In this document: piece by piece, positions 1 through 11,558 of the stretch
Layout of the letters: each line of letters begins with the position of its first letter
How positions within the stretch are numbered: the stretch's first letter is position 1
Assembly (NCBI GenBank): GCA_030490835.1
Contig: CM059975.1
Coordinates: 14,079,579-14,143,578, forward strand
DNA: 64,000 nt
Source: Annona cherimola
Lineage: Eukaryota > Streptophyta > Magnoliopsida > Magnoliales > Annonaceae
Direction: 5' to 3'
Made by a program: the position numbers and the translations under genes
The notes under the pieces: generated by a model
Told to the model about the DNA's origin: nothing
Seen by the model: only the letters and a program-made list of their open reading frames with translations
Databases searched by the model: none

Positions 1-1220
1 TATTTCATTTTGTACCCTCCTTCGTTTTTCTTGTTATGCTGAAATTTCTCTCTTTTGCCTTGCAAGTTACTTTAAATTTTATTTATTATTTGGATTGCCA
101 GGTAACTATTTATATATTAAAGTTAAAAAGTCAAGGTTTGAAATTATTGGTTACTGTTTCTCTGAAATACACTTATGTCAAGTGCTTTATCATCCCATAT
201 AAGTAGCTCGATATAACAAAAATTTAACATCAACAGGTCAATAAACCACTACAGCAAATATTTCGAATTTGAACTCAAGGCATATATGAGACCTTTTGCT
301 TAAATATTTTTAATATGATTTGATATCTTGATTTTATATTAATTTTATATTTAAATCGTATTTTACATTTTTATAGAATAAATGTATTTATTTATTTTAA
401 TTTTACTTTCTTTAGTGCTGATAATTATCCTTTCAATATATTATTTTCGCACATTTTAAAAATTTTCATTATTGCTTTTATTTTTACATTTTCCCACGCC
501 AGAGGACGAAGATGGAAACATAAGTGTACCACGCAATATTGTTGCACGGTTCTAATCGTTTTTAAAAATATCCTAACCTAATCAAGCTCAGAAACTAGGA
601 ACTATTCCAAGATAATAGAGTCCAAATCACTTCCAAATGGGTGGGCGAATACGCTGATAACGTTACATTATAAGCTTGAAAGATCGAGGCTTGAATGGGT
701 GGAATCGTTAGACCCTTTCGCGTGGACAGCTTTCAGTAAGCAAACTGTTCTAGTATACTTCAGTTCTACACGTGAAGACAAAAGACAACAGAAGTTTGTC
801 GTAACCCGGAGTCTTGTACAGTAAGGTGGTTTGTTATCAGCGTATGCTTGAGCAACGTTCTAATTTCGATTGCGGACTGGAGCACTAAATCTTGTTAGTC
901 TCCGTTCATACGAAAAAATAAATAAATCTATATAATTAGAGCTTCAGCATTGCAGCGTGATGTTTGAAAGTGACACGTGCGGGTGCGGGTGGGGTGCAGA
1001 ACGGTCTCGTTCATGCCGCCCGCGCACTTGTCCCCACGTGCCATCTATTTTTTAGCAGCTCCTAAGGTGCGGAACCCAGCAGCCGTGAACCGCTCGCGCC
1101 TCGCACGTACATGCATGCGTTCTCCACGCGCCTTGCCGTACTCTCCACGAAGGTGCGGCCACCTAGGATTCTCGGTTTTCTGTGAGCCCCATTCATCCTG
1201 GGTGCAATGTACGTTCGTCG
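1..1220. other. Intergenic DNA, no gene recognised
   Basis: AT-rich plant intergenic sequence. The only compositional feature is a GC-rich island at about 970-1215 with two ACGTG cores. It holds an 86-codon open frame whose product is arginine and serine rich and resembles nothing I know. No TATA box, splice pattern or domain ties it to a gene. It may be a promoter remnant or a fragment of a decayed element. Confidence 0.5.
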
Positions 1221-1585
1221 ACTTATTTGGTACTTAAAATAGACAAGGTTGATTTTTATTTTTGTATTCATCAAGTATGATAGGTTTCAAGTAAAAAAAA
1301 ATATTCGATTTTATTAAGGTGTGGTGAGTTCCAGCATCCAAGTATCTAGAATTGAATTGAATTGAATTACTAAAATATATTTAGTATATATTTTATTTTA
1401 GAGTCAACTTATTCGGTACTTAAAATAGACATGGTTGATTTTTATTTTTGTATTCATTGAGTATGATAGGTTTTAAGTAAAAAATATTCAATTTAATTAA
1501 ATATGGCGAGTTCCAACATCCAAGTGTCTATAATTGAATTGAATTACTTAAATCTATTTAATATATATTTTATTTTAGAGTCAAT
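1221..1585. repeat. Tandem duplication, unit about 186 bp, two copies
   Basis: Copy 1 (1221-1406) and copy 2 (1407-1585) both begin acttatt-ggtacttaaaatagac and both end in a ttttattttagagtca block. They share the middle segments ttgatttttatttttgtattc and gagttcca-catccaagt. Differences are scattered substitutions and small indels, so the duplication is not recent. The array abuts the foldback element that follows. Confidence 0.8.
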
Positions 1586-2058
1586 TTTTTATATACCCAT
1601 GAATTTTACTTCTCATTCCACATATACCTATGAATTTTCAAAAATTCGTTTCATACTTATGAATTTTTATTCTAATTTCACTTATACCTACGTCGTTAGG
1701 GATCTGTTAAAGAAGCCGTTAATTCTTTGAAAGTAATAAATACGGTCATCCCTAATTATTATTTTATAGCTAAAATTTCATATTATAATGAATTTTTAGT
1801 AATTATACAGCTATAAAAGTATATATTATTTGAAAATAAATTTTTAATACAAAGTAAAACAAATTTAAAATTATATCAGAGCTTAGGTGTATTTTTCATT
1901 TTACAACAGGGCCAACAACCCATCCAATAGATCTCTAACGATATGGGTATAAGTGGAATTAAGACGAAAATTAATAAATATGAGATGAATTTTTGAAAAT
2001 TTACAAATATAAATGAAATTATGGATAAAATTCATGGGTATATATAGAATTTGCCCTT
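1580..2058. mobile_element. Foldback MITE with inverted arms of about 130 bp
   Basis: The left arm, from tatatacccatgaatttta through ttaggGATCTgtt, is mirrored by the right arm at about 1922-2050, which ends aaaattcatgggtatata. The arms stay similar for about 130 bp and surround an AT-rich core. Long inverted arms without coding capacity suggest a Mutator-like foldback MITE. I could not fix the target duplication. Ends are accurate to about 10 bp. Confidence 0.65.
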
Positions 2059-2061
2059 TAT

Positions 2062-2340
2062 TTTATAGGAAAGATATCGAAATAAAATATTATTTAAATA
2101 TATAAAAACTCGTTTCATTTATCTATTATTTTGTAAAATTAATAAATTTATTTCAGAATTTACATTATTATCATCCTAATTATTGGTCTTTAAGTAAGAC
2201 TTATAATAAAATTATAATTTTTGAATACAATATAAAAATTATTTTAAACAGCCAACTTGGAATCGAAATTTAAATCGACTCAAAATCTTAAAAATATTAT
2301 ATGATAGGCTTAAAACTAATTTGACTTAAAATATGATAAT
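2062..2340 (+). mobile_element. Degenerate AT-rich element, relative of the copy at 32.2 kb
   Basis: The stretch from aaagatatcgaaataaaat through taagtaagacttataataaa to tttaaacagccaacttgg is the reverse complement of the body of the element at about 32050-32625. It is a 5'- or 3'-truncated copy lying in the opposite direction. No coding sequence is seen. Confidence 0.55.
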
Positions 2341-2858
2341 GTTGGAGTTTTTGATAATATGTAAAGGTAAGGTTAAGACTTACCTAAGCTAAGTTACATT
2401 CCTAAATTTTGGAAACTTCCTTAATTACGCGGTCTTCTCATAATTGAGTCGGGATGGAAATGGAATTTGTGATTTTTATTTTTTCATTTCGAATGCAAAA
2501 TAATCTACCTTTGTCATTTTTATACAAATTTTTTATTTCCTATGCAACTATTTACATTCTTAATATATTTTCTCAATCACTAATACATGATAAAAAAATT
2601 CATCTAATCGCTTAATCTTAATTCTCATCCCATTCAACTGTGCTAAACATCAATAATTTTTTAAATCTTGTTCGCTCTCCATCCGAACCCATCCTGCCTC
2701 GCAACGTGGGTCGCAAAATCTGGCCCGCCAGCTGTCCCTACCCAAGAATGCGGTTGGCCCAATCATTGACCTATTTGATGGCCCCGCGGGAGTAAGCCTA
2801 CTCACTGTAAGCTAGCCAATTGCCAGGGCACGCAAATGTGACGACGCCGCAGTCGTAA
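2341..2858. other. Intergenic DNA, nothing recognised
   Basis: AT-rich sequence with one GC-richer patch at about 2690-2850. No open frame with a recognisable product, no inverted repeat of note and no RNA gene was seen. Confidence 0.4.
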
Positions 2859-3126
2859 GGACGTTTGGAAAGTTGAAAGTTAGGAAAAATATAGTATTTA
2901 ATAGGAGTAGAAAATTAAATATTTTGAAAACTGTACTATTGATATGAAATGATAAGGTCAAAATTAAAATAAATAAATTTGTTAGAAAATAATTTATAGA
3001 AAAAATAATTAGAATATAATGGTAAAAGTGGAAAAATATAATGATTGATTGATTGACGAGATATCTTGAAATCCATGCCCCCATCATTTCTCACCTATGT
3101 TTCCCACCACGTGTTACCAAACGTCC
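2859..3126. mobile_element. MITE with GGACGTTTGG termini
   Basis: The element starts ggacgtttgg and ends ccaaacgtcc, a perfect 10-bp terminal inverted repeat, and is 268 bp long with an AT-rich non-coding body. A more decayed relative with the same body is at 15645-15901. The 91-residue minus-strand frame over it is a by-product of the AT-rich body. Confidence 0.75.
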
Positions 3127-5207
3127 CCATATTTTCGTGCATAAATTTGCATCAAATTTACCCAGGGGCCTTAAAATCCACATATAATGTTTATTTAGAC
3201 ATCAGATACTTGCTATAAATCAAGTGATGCATGAAATAGCTGTACACGCACCGTTTATTTATAATGGTCATGAGAAGTGATAAAACTTTTAAGAAGAAAA
3301 AATTTGTATCGTAAATATTTTTGAAGTTGAAGAAAATAATATAATATGATATGATACGATAAGAATAATGATGATGAGCAATGAATATAAAATTAAAATG
3401 GATGAGTTAGTTATATGAGTAGCTGTCTAAAAATAATTTTAAAGTATGATAGTTATATAAAAAATGTAAATAAATGATTACAAATTATAGCAATTGAATA
3501 GAATGAATAGCTTTAGACTAAAAAAATTTTGTTGTCCAAACATATCACAAGGCAAATTTATTTATGCATTCATATAATGCAACTGGTTACACTTACCATT
3601 TAAATCTTTTTTTAGAGTCCACTTACCATGGACGACTAAGCGACTAATATATGCGCATTTCAAGAGCAAGATAATGACACTACTACCTTTGATTGACTTC
3701 ACACCATGGACAGTCCTACCTTAACATCCTATGCATGCTAATATCAGCTCCTTAGTCTTCAAGTGATAATTTTACCATTCACATCTTGAATGTAATGCGT
3801 ATAATGCTAGATTTTCTACTCATTGTATAATTTTTTCAATTTTCAATGCAATTTTTTCGTTGTTAATATATATTATTACATTCATATTTCTTCATCCATT
3901 CAAACATATTGTATCTTTCCAAAATAGGCCCTATGCCATGAGGACTGAATAACCACCTAATAAAAAGTTTGTAGCTTTTCATGAAAGTGAAAAATACTTG
4001 ATTTGTTGTTATTAATGCGATTTTTTGAAATCTAAAATTATTCAGTCGAAATATTTTTTCAGTAGTGTAGAGATGTGTTTAAAAATAAAAATACTTAAAA
4101 GTATTTAAAAATGATACAACTTTATTCATAGATTAAATACATATAACTTCATATGGTCATGAGAAAACTGACAAAAAAAATATATGTTTTTCAGGCCCCA
4201 GTCTAAGAAAATCATGGTTCAATAACCTAATACAAAAAAGAGCCGAAACCACATTGAAAAGAGGAGAGTTGTTAATGTTTTGAAAGTTAGGCCTCATTAA
4301 ATATGGTATAATGTGTTTTAAGATCATATTACCGAAGTAAATAATAATACATCATATATAGGTTTGTGCTTTGTAAGAGTTATTATAATGAGAGTCCATT
4401 CAATAGATGTGGTCCGGACTTGAACATGCCAAGTTAATTTGTACTTAACATGAATTTTTTTTCTTTTGCATATTCAATAGTCAATAGCTCTACTATTATT
4501 TGTATTATGTTTAGATTTTGCGTATAGATACATGTTAATTTAGAAATTTATATAGAAATACTTGCACTATTAAAATAGTAACTAAAATAAATTTTAGTAG
4601 CTGTAAAATATAGACATACATCCACATTCACTTTAAAACGAATATGCAAAATTAGAAATTTTGATTACTTGAGTAACAAGGAAATGGGCCAAATATTGAG
4701 AAAATAAACTTTAACTTGAATTTAATTGAGTTACACCATATTTAAATAGTGGGGATGTCAAATATGGCACACAATCACATATGTAAAGGTAGAAGGTTCA
4801 CTGCTAATCGGGTGTAGCCCGATTGGTACCAACCTTTAGCAAATGTATTGTTGTTTGTGAGATTAATTCCCGTGATGAGGGCTGTTGTCTCTCATGTGAG
4901 GAGTATTTAACATTCTCCTTTATTGATAATTAAAAATTATAATGATACTTGGGCTTTATTTGTAAATGAGATGAGATGCAAGCATTCCTAGGTTTAACTT
5001 GCAATATGAGTTGATACGAGATATAATATTATATGACTGGCAAAAAAAAATAAATTTTACTAAGCTTAGCCCATTAATGCATGAGTGAGAAACACACTTC
5101 AAAAAATTTCAAAGTCTCAATGTCTTTATTGCTTAGAGCTAACATTCTCCATCTATCAAACTACTTAATCGAGCATTAGAGTGTAAATTTTAAAAATTCT
5201 TCTAGCA
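3127..5207. other. Intergenic DNA with a decayed MITE and a SINE-like segment
   Basis: About 3280-3545 is a degenerate relative of the Tourist-like family seen intact at 13455: it shares the order aaaactttt, gatatgata, gatgagttagtt, gtagctgt and aaagtatgatag. About 4798-4915 may be tRNA-derived, with tagcccgattgg resembling a pol III A box and gagattaattccc a weak B box. No gene was found in the rest. Confidence 0.45.
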
Positions 5208-5340
5208 TAGGCTAACCTTGCTTGTTTTACTGATATCATGGTTTATATATCTCTTTCAAAGTTTAAAAAGGTAGCGTAGGCTAACCTTGCTTGTTTTACT
5301 GATATCATGGTTTATATGTCTCTTTCAAAGTTTAAAAAGG
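5208..5340. repeat. Near-identical 64-bp tandem duplication
   Basis: Copies 5208-5271 and 5277-5340 start taggctaaccttgcttgttt and end agtttaaaaagg. I find one mismatch between them (tatatat against tatatgt). Such identity in a region where other repeats are eroded points to a recent duplication. A second short duplication (tttattttgtttaccgaa, period about 25) follows at 5385-5428. Confidence 0.85.
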
Positions 5341-5849
5341 CAAAAGCAACACCAAAGCATGTGCAACTAATGTGGAAGCTCTTTATTTTGTTTACCGAAT
5401 ATTACTTTTTATTTTGTTTACCGAACATTACCACATCAAGTGAGGGGTACTTAGGTGCTTGCATGGAGACAGAGATCCAACGCTTTTTGGTACTATTTTA
5501 GTTTATCCATCAGTGCTGATTGAAAATGGGTCATAATAAATGTTAACTTTTTATGGTGTCATGAAGTGGACAACACCAGACTTAGTAGTTATCATATGGG
5601 TTAACCACGGGAACTCATGCCTGAATGTGTTACCACAAGTTAAAGTCGTGATCACACAACATCGTTTTGAATGGATTCATCTTGAATTCATTTTCAACTG
5701 ATAGGTTAGAATCCAGCCCAGATAATATCCTTTTTTTCCACTTAGACGAAGTCTTGTCATGACCTAGTCATCAATATCGTCATTATCATCCATGCCATAT
5801 ATCAGGGTTTGATCACAACGTGCTTGATGGATGTATCATCAAAACATAG
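5341..5849. other. Intergenic DNA, nothing recognised
   Basis: Apart from the short 25-bp period duplication near 5385-5428, no feature was seen. A 64-residue open frame at 5307-5501 has no recognisable domain. Confidence 0.4.
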
Positions 5850-6222
5850 TGACTAATTGAAACCCATGTCTCATTTAGTCCACGTCAAAAAAACTCGTTT
5901 ACGACATATTTTTTTAACTTATTTATTTGCATGCATGTTTATCTAAATTTATTTAATATTTAAAATAAATTTTACCATTTTTGGATATATTTATATATTT
6001 TTGAGATTTTTAAAGACATAGATATTTTAAATATATATACACATAGGCGTTTTAAAATCTCAAAATATATATATATATCCACAAATGATAATTTTTGGTT
6101 TATATATTAAATACACTTAGTTAAACAAGTGCGCGAAGACAAAATAGAAAAAATATTCTATATAAGTTTTTTGAAATAGATTAAGCGAGACATTTACTTA
6201 ACTTGAGCCAACAAATTATTCT
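5850..6222. mobile_element. Degenerate foldback MITE of the 17995 family
   Basis: The right part reads tttgaaatagattaagcgag then acatttacttaa, matching tttgagatagattaagtgag then atatttactta at the right end of the well-preserved element 17995-18295. The centre is palindromic: tttttggatatatttatata facing tatatatatccacaaatg. The termini have drifted, so the ends are approximate. Confidence 0.5.
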
Positions 6223-6634
6223 CATTATAAAATGACACTAGCTTCAACCTTGCCAAGCTTTTATAAACATCATTTCTATATTTTTATGACTTATAAATCC
6301 AAATAGATACAATAATCCACATTTACGTTATCTTTCCATGGGTATCCCATTCAGGATTTTTGTAAGTGATTTTTTTGGATGGCGTAACTACCACTTGGTT
6401 AGTGAAAACTTAGTTTTAATTTACTATTGTTATTTATTTTCCATTATCACTGCACCACTTCTGCACGGCAGCTAATGGATTATTCTGAATTTCTAACAAA
6501 TATCTTTATACCATTCTCTTCATGAAAAAAAAAAAACTTTATATTATGCTGACTTACTAACCAGCTAACTACGTTATATTTTATTTTTAACCGCCATGTA
6601 CATGCTTTATCACACTTGCATTACTACAATAGAA
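6223..6634. other. Intergenic DNA, nothing recognised
   Basis: AT-rich sequence without a gene or a clear repeat. An A-run at about 6523-6536 is the only notable feature. Confidence 0.35.
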
Positions 6635-7008
6635 TGCATATATATATATATGAGAGCTGTTCCGGTGCAGCATCACTGCACCGGAACAGCCGTGCAGTGG
6701 CTCCAAAATGGGGCCCACATGATCATGAAAATGGTATTTATAATAATGTATTCTATTACCATATCAATTTTCATCCCAATCAAATATGTATATGGGGCCC
6801 ATCTGAAAATGGTACAAATCCAACGTAATAAAATAATTTAATGTAAATAACAACTTTAAAGTATCTGATTGGGATGAAAATTGGTATGGTTATAGAATAC
6901 ATTATTCTAAATACAATGGGTGGAGTAGATCATGAAATCATGATCATGTGGGACCCATTTCAGCGACGCTACACTTGAATATTTTCCTATATATATATAT
7001 ATATATTC
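6635..7008. mobile_element. MITE embedded in (TA)n with a perfect terminal hairpin
   Basis: TA microsatellites lie at both edges (about 6638-6652 and 6989-7007). Just inside the left edge is a perfect 15-bp hairpin: gctgttccggtgcag at 6656-6670, loop catca, and its exact reverse complement at 6676-6690. The body, with gatgaaaattggtatg and caatgggtgg, recurs in the same order in the element at 47219-47613. No coding sequence is present. (TA)n targets suggest a TA-inserting superfamily such as Tc1/mariner or a Micron-type MITE; this is inference. Confidence 0.7.
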
Positions 7009-7884
7009 AACCGAGGCATTCGGCCATAGCAGCATTTGGTGAAGTTGTTGCTGAAAACCACCACAAGAAGACACACTTGGCAAGGGAGACCATGTGCGGC
7101 TACGAGAATATTTCAATGCATTAGGTTGCATTAAAATTTTAATGCATTCGGCTGAAAATCATCTTTATTATTGTTTTTTTAAAATTTTTTTATAAAACTT
7201 TTAATCTAGGTATATTTAATCTATAATATAATTTTTATCATTTTTGAAAATGCGCATATATATTTTTATATAAAAAGGAAGAATTTTGGTACTTTTTAAA
7301 TGACTAAACTACCCCTATTTTCAAAAATAAAAATATATACACATTTCTAAAAATAGTAAAACTTGAGTTATGAATTAACTATGCTTAGACCAGGAGTTTT
7401 ATAAAAAAAATTCAAAAAAAAAGTAGGATTTCTAGCCATTTGGTCATATTAAAATAAACCTCTTGGCTCTTGCAATGGGGCCCTTATAAGAATAAATATT
7501 CCAAATAATAACCAGGCAGCTAGGTAAGACACGACTTTTCAAATAAAATTGATTTTTTAACAACTTTTTATATAACTTTTACACATGTTTTTATATAATT
7601 ATCCTTTTTTATAATGACTTATTTGTATCTTTCAGTACAATTATCCTACTGTGTTAACTTTATTTACTTTATTAAGACTCATTCCCTCCATGATATTACA
7701 TCATTATTATATTTATTTCAAAAGCTTTTTCATGAATTTTTTTCATGTTAACCAAACATATTTGTTTGTTATTGATATGAAGGAGAAAAATATACAGAAA
7801 TACTTGTATGCTATTGGTTATATTTTATGAGAGCATGATTTTATATTTTTCACATGTTGTATTAAAAACTATTTATTTACCTTA
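7009..7884. other. AT-rich intergenic DNA with MITE debris
   Basis: About 7175-7430 has the composition and some words of the 18419 family body (tttataaaacttttaatcta, ttttatcatttttgaaaat and their reverse on the right), so it is likely a foldback remnant. No gene was found. Confidence 0.35.
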
Positions 7885-8158
7885 TGAGGTGTTTATTAAA
7901 ATTTAAAACTTTTTAAACTAATACTTTTCACTTCCTACAACTATCTTATTTTTTAATTTTTTTCACTTTTCTTATATAACTACTTTACTTTTTCAATTAT
8001 TTTTACACAACTACCTATATAACAAACCTATTTATTTAGAATTTAATCTCTTTCTTCATTATCATTATCTATATAATATCACATAATTTCCTCATATTTC
8101 AAAAATTTTCATTGAAATTTTTTTATCGAAAGTTTTATTACTACCAAAACGCAGTCTA
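7885..8158 (-). mobile_element. Decayed Tourist-like MITE
   Basis: The order cacttcctacaactatctta, tttttaatttttttcac, ttacacaactacct and ttcattatcattatctatat matches the reverse complement of the intact element 13455-13745 and the forward reading of 13875-14161. The termini (gaggtgtttatt on the left, accaaaacgcag on the right) are degraded. Confidence 0.6.
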
Positions 8159-8821
8159 TATAAAAAATTAAGTGGATTAAAGACTTTTATAATCGATGAA
8201 CTTACAAATATAATTATAAACGACCTAATACATTTATATATGTTGTGGATTATATACAATTTGAATGAAATGATTTTTCATGCCGTGCAATGTATAAATG
8301 GAGTAAAATATGATGGATGACTTCGATTTAAAAATATTTGAAAATTACAAATATAAGTAATCGTATATTACAATCTGTTGCAATGAAGAAACACTTAAGT
8401 TTATATATAATAAAATTTACAAATTTCAATTTTTAGGTATATTTTTTATAATTTCAAAAATAAAGAAATTATAGAAAATAAACGTAAACTAAAAAACAGT
8501 ACATTTATGCATGCAAAATTTGCATATTGACCCGCAAAAAAATAATAAAAAAATGAGAATGGCTTAAAAACGCCCGTACGCTTGCTACATATGTTTTGAA
8601 TCATTGTTTGAAACTCGTAAAAGACATTTCTTGTTGCAAACGATTTCACGAAATGGATCTTTGCCACCAACGATTTTTCTTTTTCTTTTTCTTTCCCACC
8701 ATGCCATGCCTATCGTTGTCTGAAGCCTGACTTGAGTGAGTGAATTCATAATGCTGGTGGATTGTTGCGGACGGATGGAAGATGGATGTTGAAGTACTTA
8801 AACACCTAACTTTTCGGGGAG
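8159..8821. other. Intergenic DNA, nothing recognised
   Basis: AT-rich. A 74-residue minus-strand frame at 8446-8670 has no recognisable domain and unremarkable composition. Confidence 0.35.
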
Positions 8822-9830
8822 AGAAAAAGAACCAACTTTTTGTAGATATTGTTAAAGATATGAAAATGAAACTATTACAAATGTGAGGATCATAAGTGGA
8901 GCTACTGATACTTTTTTAGTTAAAATAGGTTTATATCAAGGCTCAGCCTTGAGTTCTTACTTGTTTACCTTAGTAACAGATGAAATTACTAGACACCTCT
9001 AAAAAGAAGTATCTTGATGTATATTATTTGTAGATGACATTGTTCTCATAAATGAAATTAGAAAATGACTTAATTTAAAATTAAATAGATAGGCAGATGC
9101 TTTAAAATCTAATGGTTTTAGAATTAGTCGAACAAAAGCTAAATATACGAAGTACAATTTTAATAATAGTGAGAACCTAGATGAGGAATCAATTAAGATT
9201 TTAGATCAAGTAGTAATAATAACTAACCACTTCCAGTATTTAGGACCAATACTTCAAGAGAACATGAAAATTGAGAAATATATAATACATATAATTTTAC
9301 TAGGATGAAAGAAATGACAAAGTGCGTCAAAAAATTTATGTGACTGTTGAGTTCCAATCAAATTAAAAGAAAAATTTTATACAACTGCGATTAAACCTGC
9401 TATACTTTATAGGGCAGAATGTTAGGCACTTAAAAGAACAACTGTATAAAAAAATGAACGTAGCGGAAACGAGAATGTTGAGGTGAATGAACGGTAAAAC
9501 AAAAAAAGATAAAATTAGTAATGAAATAAGTATAAAATCTAAAAGTGAGACCAATTTGTAATAAAATGAGAGAAAATAGATTAAGATCATTTGGTCATAT
9601 TAAAAGGAGACCCGAAATGGCGCCGATTATGAGGACATTAGTCTATCCAATTAGAATGTGGTAGGAGAATGAGAGGAAGATTCCAAAAAATACGGATGAA
9701 AATAATTAAATGAGATTTATAAATATTACAAATTATTGAAAATTTAGTCTTAAATCGCCAAGAATAGCGCAACAAAATCCATGCAATCAACCCCACCTAG
9801 GTAAGAAATGACTTATGATGATGATGATGA
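8822..9830 (+). pseudogene. 5'-truncated RTE-type LINE, reverse-transcriptase remnant and 3' end
   Basis: Reading across frames gives a decayed reverse transcriptase: the segment GLYQGSALSSYLFTLVTDEI at about 8929-8990, then a catalytic block read as LFVDDIVLI (F/YxDD motif), then a downstream FRISRTKAKY segment. This arrangement is typical of RTE-class non-LTR retrotransposons. The element ends at a short (ATG)n run (about 9816-9830), the microsatellite-like tail expected of RTE rather than poly(A). Many stops and frameshifts show it is dead. The 5' part with the endonuclease is missing. A second copy of the last 140 bp is at 17371-17515. Confidence 0.75.
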
Positions 9831-10365
9831 AAAAAACTTACTTACGAGTTGCGACCGTAAGCAACAAACTAAAGCTTAAAGTGATTTACTTTAAAAAAAA
9901 CTTAAAATGATTAGCCGCGTTTCAAATTATGCAAGATTTTTGAAATGAATATGTATCTAAGATGATAATGTAATGATGTGTATTATGAGTAAGAAAAATT
10001 GTATTTAAAATTGAAAAAAATTATCTTGGAAATTGGAAAGCTATCTTCGAATGATAATATAGATTTAATTCAAAAATCTTGTATGACTTGAAATACGTCA
10101 ACAAAATTGGGCACCCGCAACTTGGCAATACAGGCTTCGAATCACCTTGCAGTGTATTAATTGTCCCACTTGTGTACAAACTTTTCACATTCTTCCGATT
10201 ACGTAGATTTTATAGATTTCTCCTGGTATTTAAAAAAAAAGTTCCTTCATAAGTTGATTGGTGTGAATATACTTGACTGTAACATTGGTTGTCACATTGT
10301 CTAAATACAGAAAAAAAGCTTAAAACGATTGATATAAAAAAGCTTAAAACGATTGTGGGCCACCA
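9831..10365. other. Intergenic DNA, nothing recognised
   Basis: AT-rich. The only repeat seen is a short direct repeat of aaaaaagcttaaaacgattg near 10314-10352. Confidence 0.35.
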
Positions 10366-10620
10366 TGGGTGGTAATTCTCTACAATGAAAAGCGTCCGAC
10401 CTCGAGATGTATAATAATCTTTCTTTTTCTAACATATACAAATATAGTTTTCATTTAAAATGTTAACATGATTTTTTCAAAATTTCAAAAAAAAATAAAA
10501 ATAAAAATAACAGCTTCATGAAAAAAATTTCAAAAAAAAATTAAAAAAATAGATGCAGTGCACCCGGGTACATTGAGGCTGAATGCACCCGGGTGCATAG
10601 GATTGAGCTCCCTACGCAGA
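10366..10620. mobile_element. Half of a CACCCGGGTGCA-type foldback MITE
   Basis: The right end reads tgcacccgggtacattgagg then ctgaatgcacccgggtgcat. This corresponds to the terminal block of the complete elements at 18419-18761 and 31523-31870 (terminal motifs of the cacc-ggtgca type separated by gaagct/gaggct). The matching left terminus is missing, so this is a truncated or solo arm. Confidence 0.55.
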
Positions 10621-11558
10621 GCAACGTTTCATCATCCGAGCTCTGTCTGGTCGTAGAAATCCCATTACTGTATGGGATGAGTAACAAGTCCTATTATTAC
10701 TGTTTAGAATAAGAAAAATGGAAATCAGAATATGGAATGAAATATATACCATGGTCAAAGTGAGAATAAGGAAAAATAAATAGAATAATTATATTTAAAA
10801 GGATATGAGAAAATAATTAAAATAAAAAGATAAAAAGTAAGTATAATACACTTCTAAAAATATAATCCGCCGTGTCATGAGAATTGTACTTGCGTTGATT
10901 TGTAATATCAGCTGGGTTGATGTGTATAGACATGAATTAAAAAGAAAAACACATACCCGGCCGTGAAATGAAAGCAGCTGATTTCGAATTTCCAGTTTCC
11001 ACACTTTGGTCGGTCCACGTAACCCCTTCAATAAATAATACTCATCAAGTTCAAGGCCACAGCCCAACAAAAGGACCACACGTCCCTTCACATTTCTCCT
11101 ACGTCGGACCCACCAACCGTCCATCCGAAGTTCCGAACCCGAATGATCGAATATCAGGCATCAACACATAGCACTTCAGCAGAAAGAAAAAGAAGAAAAG
11201 GAAAAAAAAAAAAAAAAAGTATCCACACGTTGCATGTCAAACTCATGATCAAGGATCCCGCGCTAGCAAAAAATCCCATCATTATTTGTTAGCCAGATAC
11301 TCTAGTTCCCAGGCAGCGCACACAAAATGCGCTGAATCGCTGATGGAAAGGCCGAGCATGAGGGTACAGATAGCCCTCGCCCGAGTAACCATAAATCTGC
11401 GAGGCTCGTCCCTGCCACTGCGCCACACCTGCTTCACGTGAAGTGCTCGCAGACGCCAGTACTCTTTCTCTCTCCCAACGCTGGAACTCTCTTCCATCCG
11501 GCGCCGGTGCCTGGGATCAGAAACGTCCTCTAATCTGCACCGTCCATAGCCATCCCTC
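10621..11558. other. Upstream region of the receptor kinase gene
   Basis: The distal part (10640-10960) is AT-rich and may hold MITE debris. The proximal part (about 11300-11558) becomes C/T rich and leads directly into the start codon at 11559, as expected of a core promoter and 5' leader. An A-run interrupts it at about 11201-11218. I could not assign a TATA box or transcription start with confidence. Confidence 0.4.

Noticed and set aside
977..1237. Opposed 86- and 70-codon frames in a GC-rich island
   Set aside because: There is no domain and no splice or promoter context, and both strands are open in the same place, which points to base composition.
4798..4915. tRNA gene or SINE
   Set aside because: An A-box-like word and a weak B-box-like word occur, but no cloverleaf forms and no second copy was found in the window. 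It is mentioned only as SINE-like.
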